Source: Ruminococcus sp. UBA4350
GTDB lineage: Bacteria > Bacillota > Clostridia > Oscillospirales > Ruminococcaceae
Direction: 5' to 3'
DNA length: 23,105 nucleotides
NCBI GenBank assembly: GCA_002394125.1
Contig: DGSY01000191.1
Location: 1,210-24,314, forward strand
Shown here: positions 16,371 through 23,105 of the stretch, piece after piece
Position numbering within the stretch: position 1 is the stretch's first letter
How the letters are laid out: each line of letters begins with the position of its first letter
Made by a program: the position numbers and the translations under genes
Notes under the pieces: generated by a model
The model's database searches: none
What the model saw: only the letters and a program-made list of their open reading frames with translations
Told to the model about the DNA's origin: nothing

Positions 16371-16393
16371 GAACGGAATCAACCGAATAAACC

Positions 16394-16432
16394 GAAAACA
16401 TCCCGTCTGAGCCGATCAGACGGGATGTTTTC
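16394..16432. terminator. Terminator after the serpin gene (possibly bidirectional)
   Basis: A perfect 17-bp stem, GAAAACATCCCGTCTGA / TCAGACGGGATGTTTTC, with a 5-base loop. The stem gives TTTT on the plus strand and, by symmetry, TTTTC on the minus strand. Confidence 0.88.
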
Positions 16433-16641
16433 AGAGAGGGTAGAGGGGGTTCATTTCTGCTCTGTCCGGAATCATTTCGCTGCCGGATGCCGCTCGCCCT
16501 GCGGCTCCGGTCATGTCCGGAGCAGAGTATGATGGAGGATTCCGCGCACCGCAGCCTTTCGCCCGAAGCTCCGGCACGCGTGTATGATGCTTCGGGTACA
16601 GTCCGGTTTTCGTCTGCACCCTTTTGCTTGTTTTTATTGTA
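16433..16641 (-). other. Structured non-coding stretch, possible minus-strand small RNA
   Basis: No credible gene is visible, but stem-forming repeats are dense: TCCGG/CCGGA (16465-16487), GCTCCGG/CCGGAGC (16504-16523) and CCCGAAGC/GCTTCGGG (16562-16596). A TACAAT box reads on the minus strand (16641-16636, weak -35), and the symmetrical terminator at 16394-16432 lies downstream. A 62-codon minus frame lacks a ribosome site and resembles no family. The stretch 16642-16838 is AT-rich and contains only possible operator motifs. Confidence 0.25.
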
Positions 16642-16838
16642 GCCGAAAACGCAGCAATTTTCTACTCATTTCTTGTGGAATTCTTGCCGATAATTGCGAA
16701 CGAAAGTGCAGGGATATGTTCGCAGGATTCTGAAATCATCGTATTTTCGTTGTTTTCATATTCTTTCAAAATTGCAGAGCGAAAACAAGTGTGCAAAATT
16801 AAAGTTGCATTTTGTCCATGTTTTATGCAGATTACACA

Positions 16839-16867
16839 TTGCATGATTTGTCTCATCTTGCTATAAT
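16839..16867 (+). promoter_or_regulatory. Promoter of the esterase gene
   Basis: TTGCAT (16839-16844), 17-base spacer, perfect TATAAT (16862-16867). Upstream lie TGTGCAAAAT (16790-16799) and TTGCATTTTG (16805-16814), possible regulator sites. The leader is about 138 bases, with a 7-bp hairpin CTGCCGT/ACGGCAG (16884-16904). Confidence 0.85.
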
Positions 16868-17011
16868 GCATAATAGAGGGAATCTGCCGTGCCGCTGACG
16901 GCAGGCGCCGCTCACAGAAAAAAACGAATAAGGGAATAGATAAATAGAATGCGGAAACATAATCAGGGGGTTCGTAACAAATAGAAATATTGATACGAAG
17001 GGACGATTATC

Positions 17012-18697
17012 ATGAAGAAACAGATCTCCGCAATTCTCTCACTCGCGATCGCAGCCGGATCACTCTCACTCTTTCCGGCAGCTGCCGCAGACACGCTCCT
17101 GCACGCTGACTTTGAAAGCGGGCTGGACGGCTGGGCAGCAAGAGGCACTGCAAAAGTCGCGCAGATCACCGGCACAGCGGCATCCGGTACCGGCGCAGCA
17201 TCCGTCACCGAGCGTTCCGAAAGCTGGTGCGGCATCGGACTCTCACTGGATACCTCCGTATTCAAGCCCGGTTCGGCCTACAGCTTCAGCGTTTCAGTCT
17301 CGCAGAAGGCTTCCCCGATGGCGGTGCATTTCAAGCTCTCATTACAGTACAGCACAGACAGCGGCGGCGGGTTCCCGTTCGGCGGATCGGAAACCTATGA
17401 CTGCATCGCGGAGGGCGATGCCGCATCCGGAATGTGGACAAAGCTCTCCAATCCCTCCTACACGATCCCTGCAAATGCAAAAAATCCCGTGCTCTATATC
17501 GAGACCGAGGATTCCAAGGCGGATTTCTTCGCCGATGAGATCATCATTGCGGAGGAGGGCGGCGCCGTCAGCACTTTTTCGATCGGTGACGCCGATCACA
17601 GCGGCAGCACCGACCGGAAGGATGTCTCCGCGCTGCTGAACTATCTGCTGACGAAATCACCGGACGGTGTCTATGCCGATACCGCCGATCTCGACAGCAG
17701 CAATGCCCTGACAGCATCCGATCTGACATTGCTCAAGCGGCAGCTCTCTGCACCGAAGCCCGTCACGACAACAGCACCGCCCGCCGATCCGGTCATCGTC
17801 ACGACCACAGCGGGCAGCACACCGGATTCCGGCGATCACGCGGATCCGAAGGAATACATGGCAAAGGTACGCGCCAATATGACAGCGAGTGTCCCGCAGA
17901 ATGTGCAGCAGGGCGACAGCGGTTCGCTGACAAAATTCCGCTATTACTCGAAAAAAGCAGGTCACGAAAAGAACGCAAATGTCTGGGTTCCCGCCGGTTA
18001 TTCGGAGAGTAAGCAGTACAATGTCCTCTACATGAACCACGGCGTTTTCGGCAATGAGGACAGCATGACGGCCGGCTGGGGCGTCTGCGAAATGGCATCG
18101 AACATGATCGCATCCGGCGAAGCGGAGCCGTTCATCATCATCTTCTCACAGATGTATACCTCACCGAAGGGCGAATCTGCGGGCTTCGGCATCACGCAGG
18201 AGGTCATGGACGAATATGACAATTTCCTCTATGATCTCACAGAAAGCCTGATGCCCTATGTGCAGGAGCACTGGTCGGTCATGACCGGCAAAGAGCATAC
18301 GGCGATCGCAGGATTCTCGATGGGCGGCAGAGAGTCCCTCTATATCGGTATTCAGCGGCCGGATCTGTTCGGCTATGTCGCAGCGGCATCGCCCGCGCCC
18401 GGCATCGTCCCCGGCAAGGATATGTACCTGAATCACGCCGGCAGCTATATCTCCGGCACGAATCAGCGCATGAAGGACGGCGATTTCAAAATCGCAGATG
18501 ACAAGCTGCCCTATCTGCTGATGATCGCGGGCGGCACGGCGGACAGTGTCGTCGGCACATTCCCGGAGCAGTATCACAATCTGTTCACGCAGAACGGAAC
18601 AGAGCATATCTGGACATCCGTTCCCGGCGCAGACCATGACAGCAGAGTCGGCACGCCGCTGTTCTATAACTTCTACCGCGCACTGTTCAAGGCATAA
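17012..18697 (+). CDS. Secreted CBM22-dockerin-CE1 esterase (feruloyl/acetylxylan esterase type)
   Basis: A 561-residue cellulosomal esterase. Layout: signal peptide (1-26, ending AAAA), CBM22-like xylan-binding module (about 28-182; LHADFESGLDGWAARGTAKV), internal dockerin (about 191-246; DADHSGSTDRKD and the degenerate DLDSSNALTASD), a Thr/Pro linker (250-275), and an alpha/beta-hydrolase of the CE1 type (about 285-561). The nucleophile is S436 in GFSMGG; the other triad residues are probably D511 (GGTADSVVG) and H542 (GADHD). Such CE1 modules remove feruloyl or acetyl groups from xylan, and CBM22-dockerin-CE1 order is known from R. flavefaciens-type enzymes. Which acyl group it removes cannot be told from sequence. 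The start ATG follows a weak AAGGGA. It is monocistronic, with its own promoter and terminator. Confidence 0.92.
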   Translation: MKKQISAILSLAIAAGSLSLFPAAAADTLLHADFESGLDGWAARGTAKVAQITGTAASGTGAASVTERSESWCGIGLSLDTSVFKPGSAYSFSVSVSQKASPMAVHFKLSLQYSTDSGGGFPFGGSETYDCIAEGDAASGMWTKLSNPSYTIPANAKNPVLYIETEDSKADFFADEIIIAEEGGAVSTFSIGDADHSGSTDRKDVSALLNYLLTKSPDGVYADTADLDSSNALTASDLTLLKRQLSAPKPVTTTAPPADPVIVTTTAGSTPDSGDHADPKEYMAKVRANMTASVPQNVQQGDSGSLTKFRYYSKKAGHEKNANVWVPAGYSESKQYNVLYMNHGVFGNEDSMTAGWGVCEMASNMIASGEAEPFIIIFSQMYTSPKGESAGFGITQEVMDEYDNFLYDLTESLMPYVQEHWSVMTGKEHTAIAGFSMGGRESLYIGIQRPDLFGYVAAASPAPGIVPGKDMYLNHAGSYISGTNQRMKDGDFKIADDKLPYLLMIAGGTADSVVGTFPEQYHNLFTQNGTEHIWTSVPGADHDSRVGTPLFYNFYRALFKA

Positions 18698-18707
18698 GCA
18701 AAAGCAT

Positions 18708-18742
18708 AAACGCAGTCGGAGCTGATCCGGCTGCGTTTTTTT
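18708..18742 (+). terminator. Terminator of the esterase gene
   Basis: Stem AAACGCAGTCGGA / TCCGGCTGCGTTT (one T-G pair), 5-base loop, seven T, 10 bases after the stop codon. Confidence 0.95.
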
Positions 18743-18867
18743 CGTCACAGCGCAAAAACTGCCGTTCAGAATCGCGGTGCCGGCCGAAAAACAGCACGAA
18801 AAGAAGCTGAACAATACGCAGTTTTCATGCAAAAGTAAAGAAGAAAAAAGCGGAATGCGCGATTTCC

Positions 18868-18896
18868 TTGCATTTTCCGCGAAAATGGATTATAAT
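18868..18896 (+). promoter_or_regulatory. Promoter of the MBOAT operon
   Basis: TTGCAT (18868-18873), 17-base spacer, perfect TATAAT (18891-18896), about 72 bases before the first ATG. Confidence 0.88.
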
Positions 18897-18967
18897 ATAT
18901 CAGCAGAATTCGACAAAAACCGCGAAATATCGTACTGGAGGCCGGCACTGCCGGAGGGAGGGTTTTT

Positions 18968-20374
18968 ATGACTTTTAGTTCGGTCGTATTCTTATTTTTG
19001 TTTCTGCCGCTGACATTTCTGCTCTATGCCGTATGCCGTCAGAAAACCGCCCGCAACCTGATCCTCGCGGCGGCCAGCCTGATCTTCTACGCATTCGGTG
19101 AGCCGGTCGCAGTCCTCATCATGATCGTCTCGATCATCTTCAACTATCTGTTCGGTCTCGCCGCATCGAAAAAGAAGCACGACAAGGCCGCTGTGTTCCT
19201 CGCCGTGCTGCTGAATATCGGTCTGCTGATCGCCTACAAATACACCGGCTTTTTCGCGGAGACATGGAACAGCATCACCGGAATGCAGATCCCCGTTCCG
19301 CAGATCCGTCTGCCGATCGGCATTTCGTTCTTCACATTCCAGGGACTCAGCTATGTCATTGATGTCTACCGGAACAAGAAATGCGTACAGAAAAATCTGT
19401 TCTCCGTGCTGCTCTATATTTCGTTCTTCCCGCAGCTGATCGCAGGCCCGATCGTCCGCTATGAGGATATCGCAGCGCAGATCGACGAACGCGAATTCTC
19501 CGCAGAGCGCATCAGCCGCGGCATCAACCGCTTCATTTACGGTCTCGGCAAAAAGGTGCTGATCGCGAATCAGATGGGCATGATCGCCGACACCGTGTTC
19601 AGCTATGCGCCCGATCAGGTCGGCGCACTCCCCTCCTGGTTCGGCGCGGTCTGCTATACGCTCCAGATCTTCTTCGACTTCTCCGGATACAGCGATATGG
19701 CGATCGGCCTCGGCTGCATCTTCGGCTTTGACTTCCTCGAAAACTTCAATTATCCGTTCATCTCCGGCAGCATTCAGGAATTCTGGCGGCGCTGGCATAT
19801 CTCCCTTTCCACATGGTTCAAGGAATATGTCTATATCCCGCTCGGCGGCAACCGCAAGGGCAATGTCCGCACGACGGTCAATAAGCTGATCGTGTTTTTC
19901 CTGACCGGACTCTGGCACGGGGCAAACTTCACCTTTATTGTCTGGGGCATGATCCACGGTCTCTGCCAGATGCTCGAAACATGGCAGATCATCCCGACGA
20001 AAAAGAAATGGTTCAGGCCGATCGGCCATGTGTATACGATGCTCGTTGTGGTGCTGGCGTTCGTGCTGTTCCGTGCGGATACGCTGACGCAGGGCTTCGG
20101 GCTGATCCGCAATATGTTCACATTCGCGGGCGGCAATGCCGCAGTCAATGCGGAGATCATGTCCGGCGCTTCGATGCTCTTTGTAATTACGTTCATCTTC
20201 GCGGTCATCCTTTCCGCGCCGGTCTTCCGGATCGTACAGGCAAAGGCCGCCGCCGCAAATCGCACGGCGCTTTTCGAGGGCATCAGCTATGCGCTCTCAC
20301 TCGTGATCTTTGTGCTGTGCATTCTGTCGCTGGTCTCCGGCAGCTACAATCCGTTCATTTATTTCCGCTTCTGA
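18968..20374 (+). CDS. MBOAT-family membrane O-acyltransferase (AlgI/DltB-like)
   Basis: A 468-residue polytopic membrane protein that would move acyl groups (usually acetyl) across the membrane for O-acylation of an exported polymer. MBOAT hallmarks: LPIGISFFTFQGLSYVIDVYR (115-135), FFDFSGYSDMAIGLG (235-249), EFWRRWHISLSTWFKEYVYIPLGGNR (271-296) and GLWHGANFTFIVWGMIHG (314-331), with the conserved His317 and a second His330. Length and topology match the AlgI branch. The start ATG follows GGAGGGAGGG. It is first in a three-gene operon; an AlgJ-like protein begins 15 bases after its stop, which supports a role in glycan acylation. The polymer is unknown. Confidence 0.93.
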   Translation: MTFSSVVFLFLFLPLTFLLYAVCRQKTARNLILAAASLIFYAFGEPVAVLIMIVSIIFNYLFGLAASKKKHDKAAVFLAVLLNIGLLIAYKYTGFFAETWNSITGMQIPVPQIRLPIGISFFTFQGLSYVIDVYRNKKCVQKNLFSVLLYISFFPQLIAGPIVRYEDIAAQIDEREFSAERISRGINRFIYGLGKKVLIANQMGMIADTVFSYAPDQVGALPSWFGAVCYTLQIFFDFSGYSDMAIGLGCIFGFDFLENFNYPFISGSIQEFWRRWHISLSTWFKEYVYIPLGGNRKGNVRTTVNKLIVFFLTGLWHGANFTFIVWGMIHGLCQMLETWQIIPTKKKWFRPIGHVYTMLVVVLAFVLFRADTLTQGFGLIRNMFTFAGGNAAVNAEIMSGASMLFVITFIFAVILSAPVFRIVQAKAAAANRTALFEGISYALSLVIFVLCILSLVSGSYNPFIYFRF

Positions 20375-20389
20375 GAGGAGGGATGCAGT

Positions 20390-21838
20390 ATGAAAAAAAT
20401 GACACGCATCATTTATATCTCGGCATTCTTCGCCGTCTGCGCCCTTCCGCTTGTATTGAAGCCCTTTGCGGGCGATAACGGCGAGATCGAAAAGCGTGAG
20501 CTGACTCCCCTGCCCTATCTGATCAAGGAGGAGGGCGGCATCAACAACGATTTCTCGACGCAGTTTGAATCCTATACGAATGACCGTCTGCCGCTGCGTG
20601 CGGAGCTGCTGGCCGCAGCCGGATATATCAAGGGCGAGCTGCTGCACGCGCCGGTCTCGAATGTCATCTGCGGCAGCGACGGCTGGCTGTTCTTCAATGA
20701 CGAAAAGAAGGACTATATGAACACGAATGCGCTCAGCGACCGCGATGTCAAGGCCGTCGCTGTGACGCTCTCGCTGATTCAGGAGCAGGTTCGTGCAAAC
20801 GGCGGCAGATTCACATTTGTGCCGATGCCGAACAAATCCTCGGTCTACGGCGAGTATATGCCCGCCTGCTACCGCAAGGCAGACGAAAACAATCTCTCAC
20901 GCATCAGCGATGCGCTCCGCGCAGCAGGCGTCAATTTCGTCGATATGCAGCAGATCATGACCGAACAGAAGCAGCTCGGTCTCTACCACAAGCGCGATAC
21001 CCACTGGAATTATATGGGCGCGCTGATCGGCTATAATGCGATCATGGATTCCCTCGGTGCGGCGCATCAGACCTATGACGGCGTCAATTATGTGAAGAAA
21101 ACGAACTGGCGCGGCGACCTTGACAAGCTGCTCTATCCGAGCGGCGGCTTCCTCGATGAACAGTATTATTTTCAGATCGAATATGATCCGTTCCGGATCG
21201 TCACACCGCCGGGCGTATCCGATCCGCTCGCGCAGCTCGCTGTTTTCATGAGCGACAAGGAGGAAAACGATGTCCGCATTGCGGCGCAGAGTCTCGGCAG
21301 TCCGCAGAACGACAAGCTCTATATGGTGCGCGATTCCTTCGGCAGAGCGCTGCTCCCGTTCATGATCGACAATTACAGATCCTCGCAGTTCGTCCGCACG
21401 GACACGCCGGATCTCACACAGGCACAGAACGGCACCGACATGGTTTATGAGATCGTCGAGCGCAATCTCGGCAGCGTCGTCGGCAAAACGCCGTTCATGT
21501 TTGCGCCTGAGCGCGATGCCGCTGCATTCGCTGCCGAGGACAGCGGAGAAACGGCAAATCTCGCCCTGCAAAATGCGGGCTACGCAAATATCATCACCGG
21601 AACGCTGCCGGATAACGCCGCGCTGACCGATGCGCGTGTATATATCCGTCTGCAAAACGGCAGCGAGACCCGCGTCTTTGAGGCCTTCCCGATCAGCGAA
21701 CCGGTTGACGGAGAGCAGCCGGAGGGCGATGGCTTCACGGCCTATCTGAATCCGCAGCTCGGTCTCGCCGGAGACTATACGGCATCCATTATCACAGGAA
21801 ACCGGATCTACGGAGCCGGACAAATCAATTTCTCATAA
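20390..21838 (+). CDS. AlgJ/AlgX-like (DHHW-type) SGNH protein, membrane-anchored
   Basis: A 482-residue extracytoplasmic partner of the MBOAT protein. One N-terminal membrane anchor (about 6-25) has no clear cleavage site. The core (about 90-335) has the AlgJ/AlgX features: CGSDGWLFF (94-102), VPMPNKSSVYGEYMP (144-158), KRDTHWNYMGA (201-211, D203 and H205 as the Asp/His pair) and MVRDSFGRALLPF (312-324, S316 as probable nucleophile). These residues form the Ser-His-Asp triad of polysaccharide O-acetyltransferases. The last about 95 residues form an extra beta-rich domain not typical of short AlgJ proteins. RBS GAGAGGAGG precedes the ATG. The gene is translated directly after the MBOAT gene and before the lipoprotein. 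Confidence 0.88.
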   Translation: MKKMTRIIYISAFFAVCALPLVLKPFAGDNGEIEKRELTPLPYLIKEEGGINNDFSTQFESYTNDRLPLRAELLAAAGYIKGELLHAPVSNVICGSDGWLFFNDEKKDYMNTNALSDRDVKAVAVTLSLIQEQVRANGGRFTFVPMPNKSSVYGEYMPACYRKADENNLSRISDALRAAGVNFVDMQQIMTEQKQLGLYHKRDTHWNYMGALIGYNAIMDSLGAAHQTYDGVNYVKKTNWRGDLDKLLYPSGGFLDEQYYFQIEYDPFRIVTPPGVSDPLAQLAVFMSDKEENDVRIAAQSLGSPQNDKLYMVRDSFGRALLPFMIDNYRSSQFVRTDTPDLTQAQNGTDMVYEIVERNLGSVVGKTPFMFAPERDAAAFAAEDSGETANLALQNAGYANIITGTLPDNAALTDARVYIRLQNGSETRVFEAFPISEPVDGEQPEGDGFTAYLNPQLGLAGDYTASIITGNRIYGAGQINFS

Positions 21839-21857
21839 AAGTACAGGAGTGATCATC

Positions 21858-22643
21858 ATGAAGAAAAGAATGTATTGGATCGCAGCGGCGGCTGCCTGCG
21901 TCATCTGCCTGAGCGGATGCGGTCAGGTCTCGACCGCAGACACCGAGGGACAAGTCTCGCTGATGACGAAGGCACAGACCACCGCTGCAGCGGCATCGAC
22001 CGAAACCACCGCAGCGGAAACTGCGGCTGAAACCGCAGCCGTGACCGAGGCAGCAGTGGAAACACAGGCGCCGGAGGCACAGACCGAAGCCCTCGCTGCT
22101 GAGACACAGGCACCGGAGGCCGCTGTCGATACACCGGCCGTCATCGCGACCGATGCGCCCGCGCAGCCGAAATCGGCAGCAGAGACACCGGCGGCAGATC
22201 CGGCATTTGCGGAGAAGGCAAAAGTCACATACAACGGCGTGACCTTCGGCGTGCATGACAATTTCGACGCGATCGCCGCACAGCTCGGCAATGAGACGCG
22301 CCCGACCAATTCCGCAAGGCCCTGCATCCCCGGTGCCGGCAAGTATGTCTGCCACCACTATCCCGGCTTCTCTGTTTCCGTCAGCGAGGATACCGGCGTG
22401 ATCTATCAGATCTTCCTCACCGAGAGCGACGATCCCGGCCGCGATATCGCAACCGTCGGCGGTCTGCGCCTCGGCATGACCAAGGATGATGCAGCGACCA
22501 TTCTCGGCCCGTCGCAGTCCGATCTGGATTTTATGTACTCGATCAAGGATACGCAGAATCCTGACTTCGCCATTGTTGCCAATCTCGATAACGGCGCTAT
22601 TATCAGCATTGATATTTCCGACTTCCATGTTCTCATCAACTGA
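21858..22643 (+). CDS. Putative lipoprotein with low-complexity T/A/E/P linker, third gene of the MBOAT operon
   Basis: A 261-residue protein not recognised as a named family. It has a lipoprotein signal with lipobox LSGC (Cys21), then a long linker rich in Thr, Ala, Glu and Pro (about 35-118), then a compact domain (122-261). That domain holds two similar short motifs, GVTFGVHDNFDAIAAQLG (127-144) and GLRLGMTKDDAATILG (202-217). These are the 'GMs-x-x-x-LG' pattern seen in SmpA/OmlA-like and BLIP-like folds, so it may be a tandem of that fold. Cys156 and Cys165 could form a disulfide. The chosen start is ATG 21858, with AGGAG 8 bases upstream; a GTG 9 bases earlier is not preferred. It begins 19 bases after the AlgJ-like gene, so it probably serves the same pathway at the outer face of the membrane. 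Confidence 0.8.
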   Translation: MKKRMYWIAAAAACVICLSGCGQVSTADTEGQVSLMTKAQTTAAAASTETTAAETAAETAAVTEAAVETQAPEAQTEALAAETQAPEAAVDTPAVIATDAPAQPKSAAETPAADPAFAEKAKVTYNGVTFGVHDNFDAIAAQLGNETRPTNSARPCIPGAGKYVCHHYPGFSVSVSEDTGVIYQIFLTESDDPGRDIATVGGLRLGMTKDDAATILGPSQSDLDFMYSIKDTQNPDFAIVANLDNGAIISIDISDFHVLIN

Positions 22644-22647
22644 TTCG

Positions 22648-22768
22648 AGCGGGCAGTGCCCGCTGCCGATTTGCTAAAGGCACGATCGCGCTCACAGTCT
22701 CAATCTACCGAATATACGCTGCTGTCCGCAGCTTCTCTTTTCAGACTTCTCCCCTGACTGCGGAGCGG
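22648..22768. repeat. Dispersed intergenic repeat, copy B
   Basis: A stem-loop AGCGGGC/GCCCGCT (22648-22664) is followed by a 25-base block (22672-22696) identical to copy A except one base, then by similar segments around CTGCTGTCCGCAGCTTCT (22719-22736) and CGGAGCGGA (22761-22769). The stem sequences differ from copy A but pair, so the hairpin is preserved. Confidence 0.65.
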
Positions 22769-22833
22769 ATTGACGAAAATAAGGGGCGGCTGCACGACAA
22801 ACAAAAGACGAATCGTGTCAGGAATGCATACAA

Positions 22834-22877
22834 AAAGAAGGCTGCGTGATCGCATCAAGCATCACGCAGCCTTCTTT
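22834..22877. terminator. Terminator hairpin between convergent genes
   Basis: Perfect 17-bp stem AAAGAAGGCTGCGTGAT / ATCACGCAGCCTTCTTT, 10-base loop. On the minus strand it ends in five T and fits the phosphoribosyltransferase-like gene 19 bases upstream; it may also stop the plus-strand operon. Confidence 0.9.
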
Positions 22878-22895
22878 GGATTTGCATTCAAATGC

Positions 22896-23105
22896 TCACA
22901 GCTTGGAGTAGCCGTAGCTGTTGATGAGCGCATCGACCTTCTTTCCGCTCTTGCACATCGGGCACGCGTTCAGCGGGAAGTTATCGTAATGCGGCAGGTC
23001 GGAATCCGTAAAGATCGCCTTGACCTCGATTCCCTGCACGGACTCGATCGCGGAGAAGATCGCGCCGATCGCGACCAGCTCGCCGCTGTAATATTGCAGG
23101 CAGTC
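22896..23105 (-). CDS. C-terminal fragment of a phosphoribosyltransferase-like protein (orotate phosphoribosyltransferase-like)
   Basis: The last 69 codons of a gene that starts outside the window. The fragment has the pattern YYSGELVAIGAIFSA, then a short strand, then NACPMCKSGKKVDALINSYGYSKL at the end. A C-terminal CPMC pair followed by KxGKKxDALxNSxGYSKL is what I recall from clostridial orotate phosphoribosyltransferases, which make OMP from orotate and PRPP. The catalytic PRPP loop is not in view, so the family is a recollection, not a proof. The stop codon TGA is read from 22898-22896. Confidence 0.5.
   Translation of the reverse strand, partial: DCLQYYSGELVAIGAIFSAIESVQGIEVKAIFTDSDLPHYDNFPLNACPMCKSGKKVDALINSYGYSKL

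Noticed and set aside
16431..16619. 62-codon minus-strand frame
   Set aside because: GTG start without a ribosome site, no recognisable sequence features, and it overlaps structured repeats.
1..23105. CRISPR arrays, tRNA or rRNA genes, transposase genes
   Set aside because: I found no regularly spaced direct repeats, no tRNA-like cloverleaf with CCA arm, and no transposase; the only mobile DNA is the MITE and possibly the small repeats.

Overview
The window looks like the chromosome of a GC-rich, fibre-degrading member of the Ruminococcaceae (a cellulosome-forming Ruminococcus of the R. champanellensis / R. flavefaciens type). The evidence is three secreted proteins carrying type I dockerins (a GH95 fucosidase, a serpin and a CBM22/CE1 esterase), strong Shine-Dalgarno sites, a Firmicutes-type L10 leader, the ywiB-argS gene pair typical of Firmicutes, and many rho-independent terminators. 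The genus is inferred from gene content; no rRNA or other marker fixes it.

Left part (1-8216, all genes on the minus strand): read in transcription order, a MATE exporter, then a D-Ala-D-Ala-ligase-like ATP-grasp enzyme, a DUF1934 (YwiB-like) protein and argS in a tight operon, then a CdaR/PucR-type regulator, then ftsE-ftsX (ftsX runs off the left edge). Four of these genes (ftsE, ftsX, argS, ddl-like) appear to start at TTG. The MATE gene carries a 174-bp MITE with perfect 20-bp inverted ends inside its 5' leader.

Middle (8461-9678, plus strand): a consensus promoter, an L10 autoregulatory leader with an attenuator hairpin, rplJ and rplL, and a strong terminator. A cluster of unexplained hairpins follows.

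Accessory island (9933-18742): a large dockerin-bearing GH95 alpha-L-fucosidase (minus) is divergent from an AraC-type regulator (plus). These are followed by a dockerin-serpin and a CBM22-dockerin-CE1 esterase, each with its own promoter and terminator. Together they suggest a small cell-surface or cellulosome module for hemicellulose side chains (fucose, feruloyl or acetyl groups) plus protection against proteases, perhaps under one sugar-responsive regulator.

Right part (18868-22643, plus strand): a three-gene operon encodes an MBOAT O-acyltransferase, an AlgJ/AlgX-like SGNH (DHHW-type) protein and a lipoprotein. It is a candidate machine for acylating an exported glycan. The window closes with a second copy of a dispersed repeat, a terminator hairpin and the 3' end of a minus-strand phosphoribosyltransferase-like gene.

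The items most worth a second look are the divergent Ddl-like enzyme, the MITE in the MATE leader, the dispersed stem-loop repeat, the possible shared operator motif of the dockerin genes, the serpin's acidic predicted P1 site, and the MBOAT/AlgJ/lipoprotein operon.
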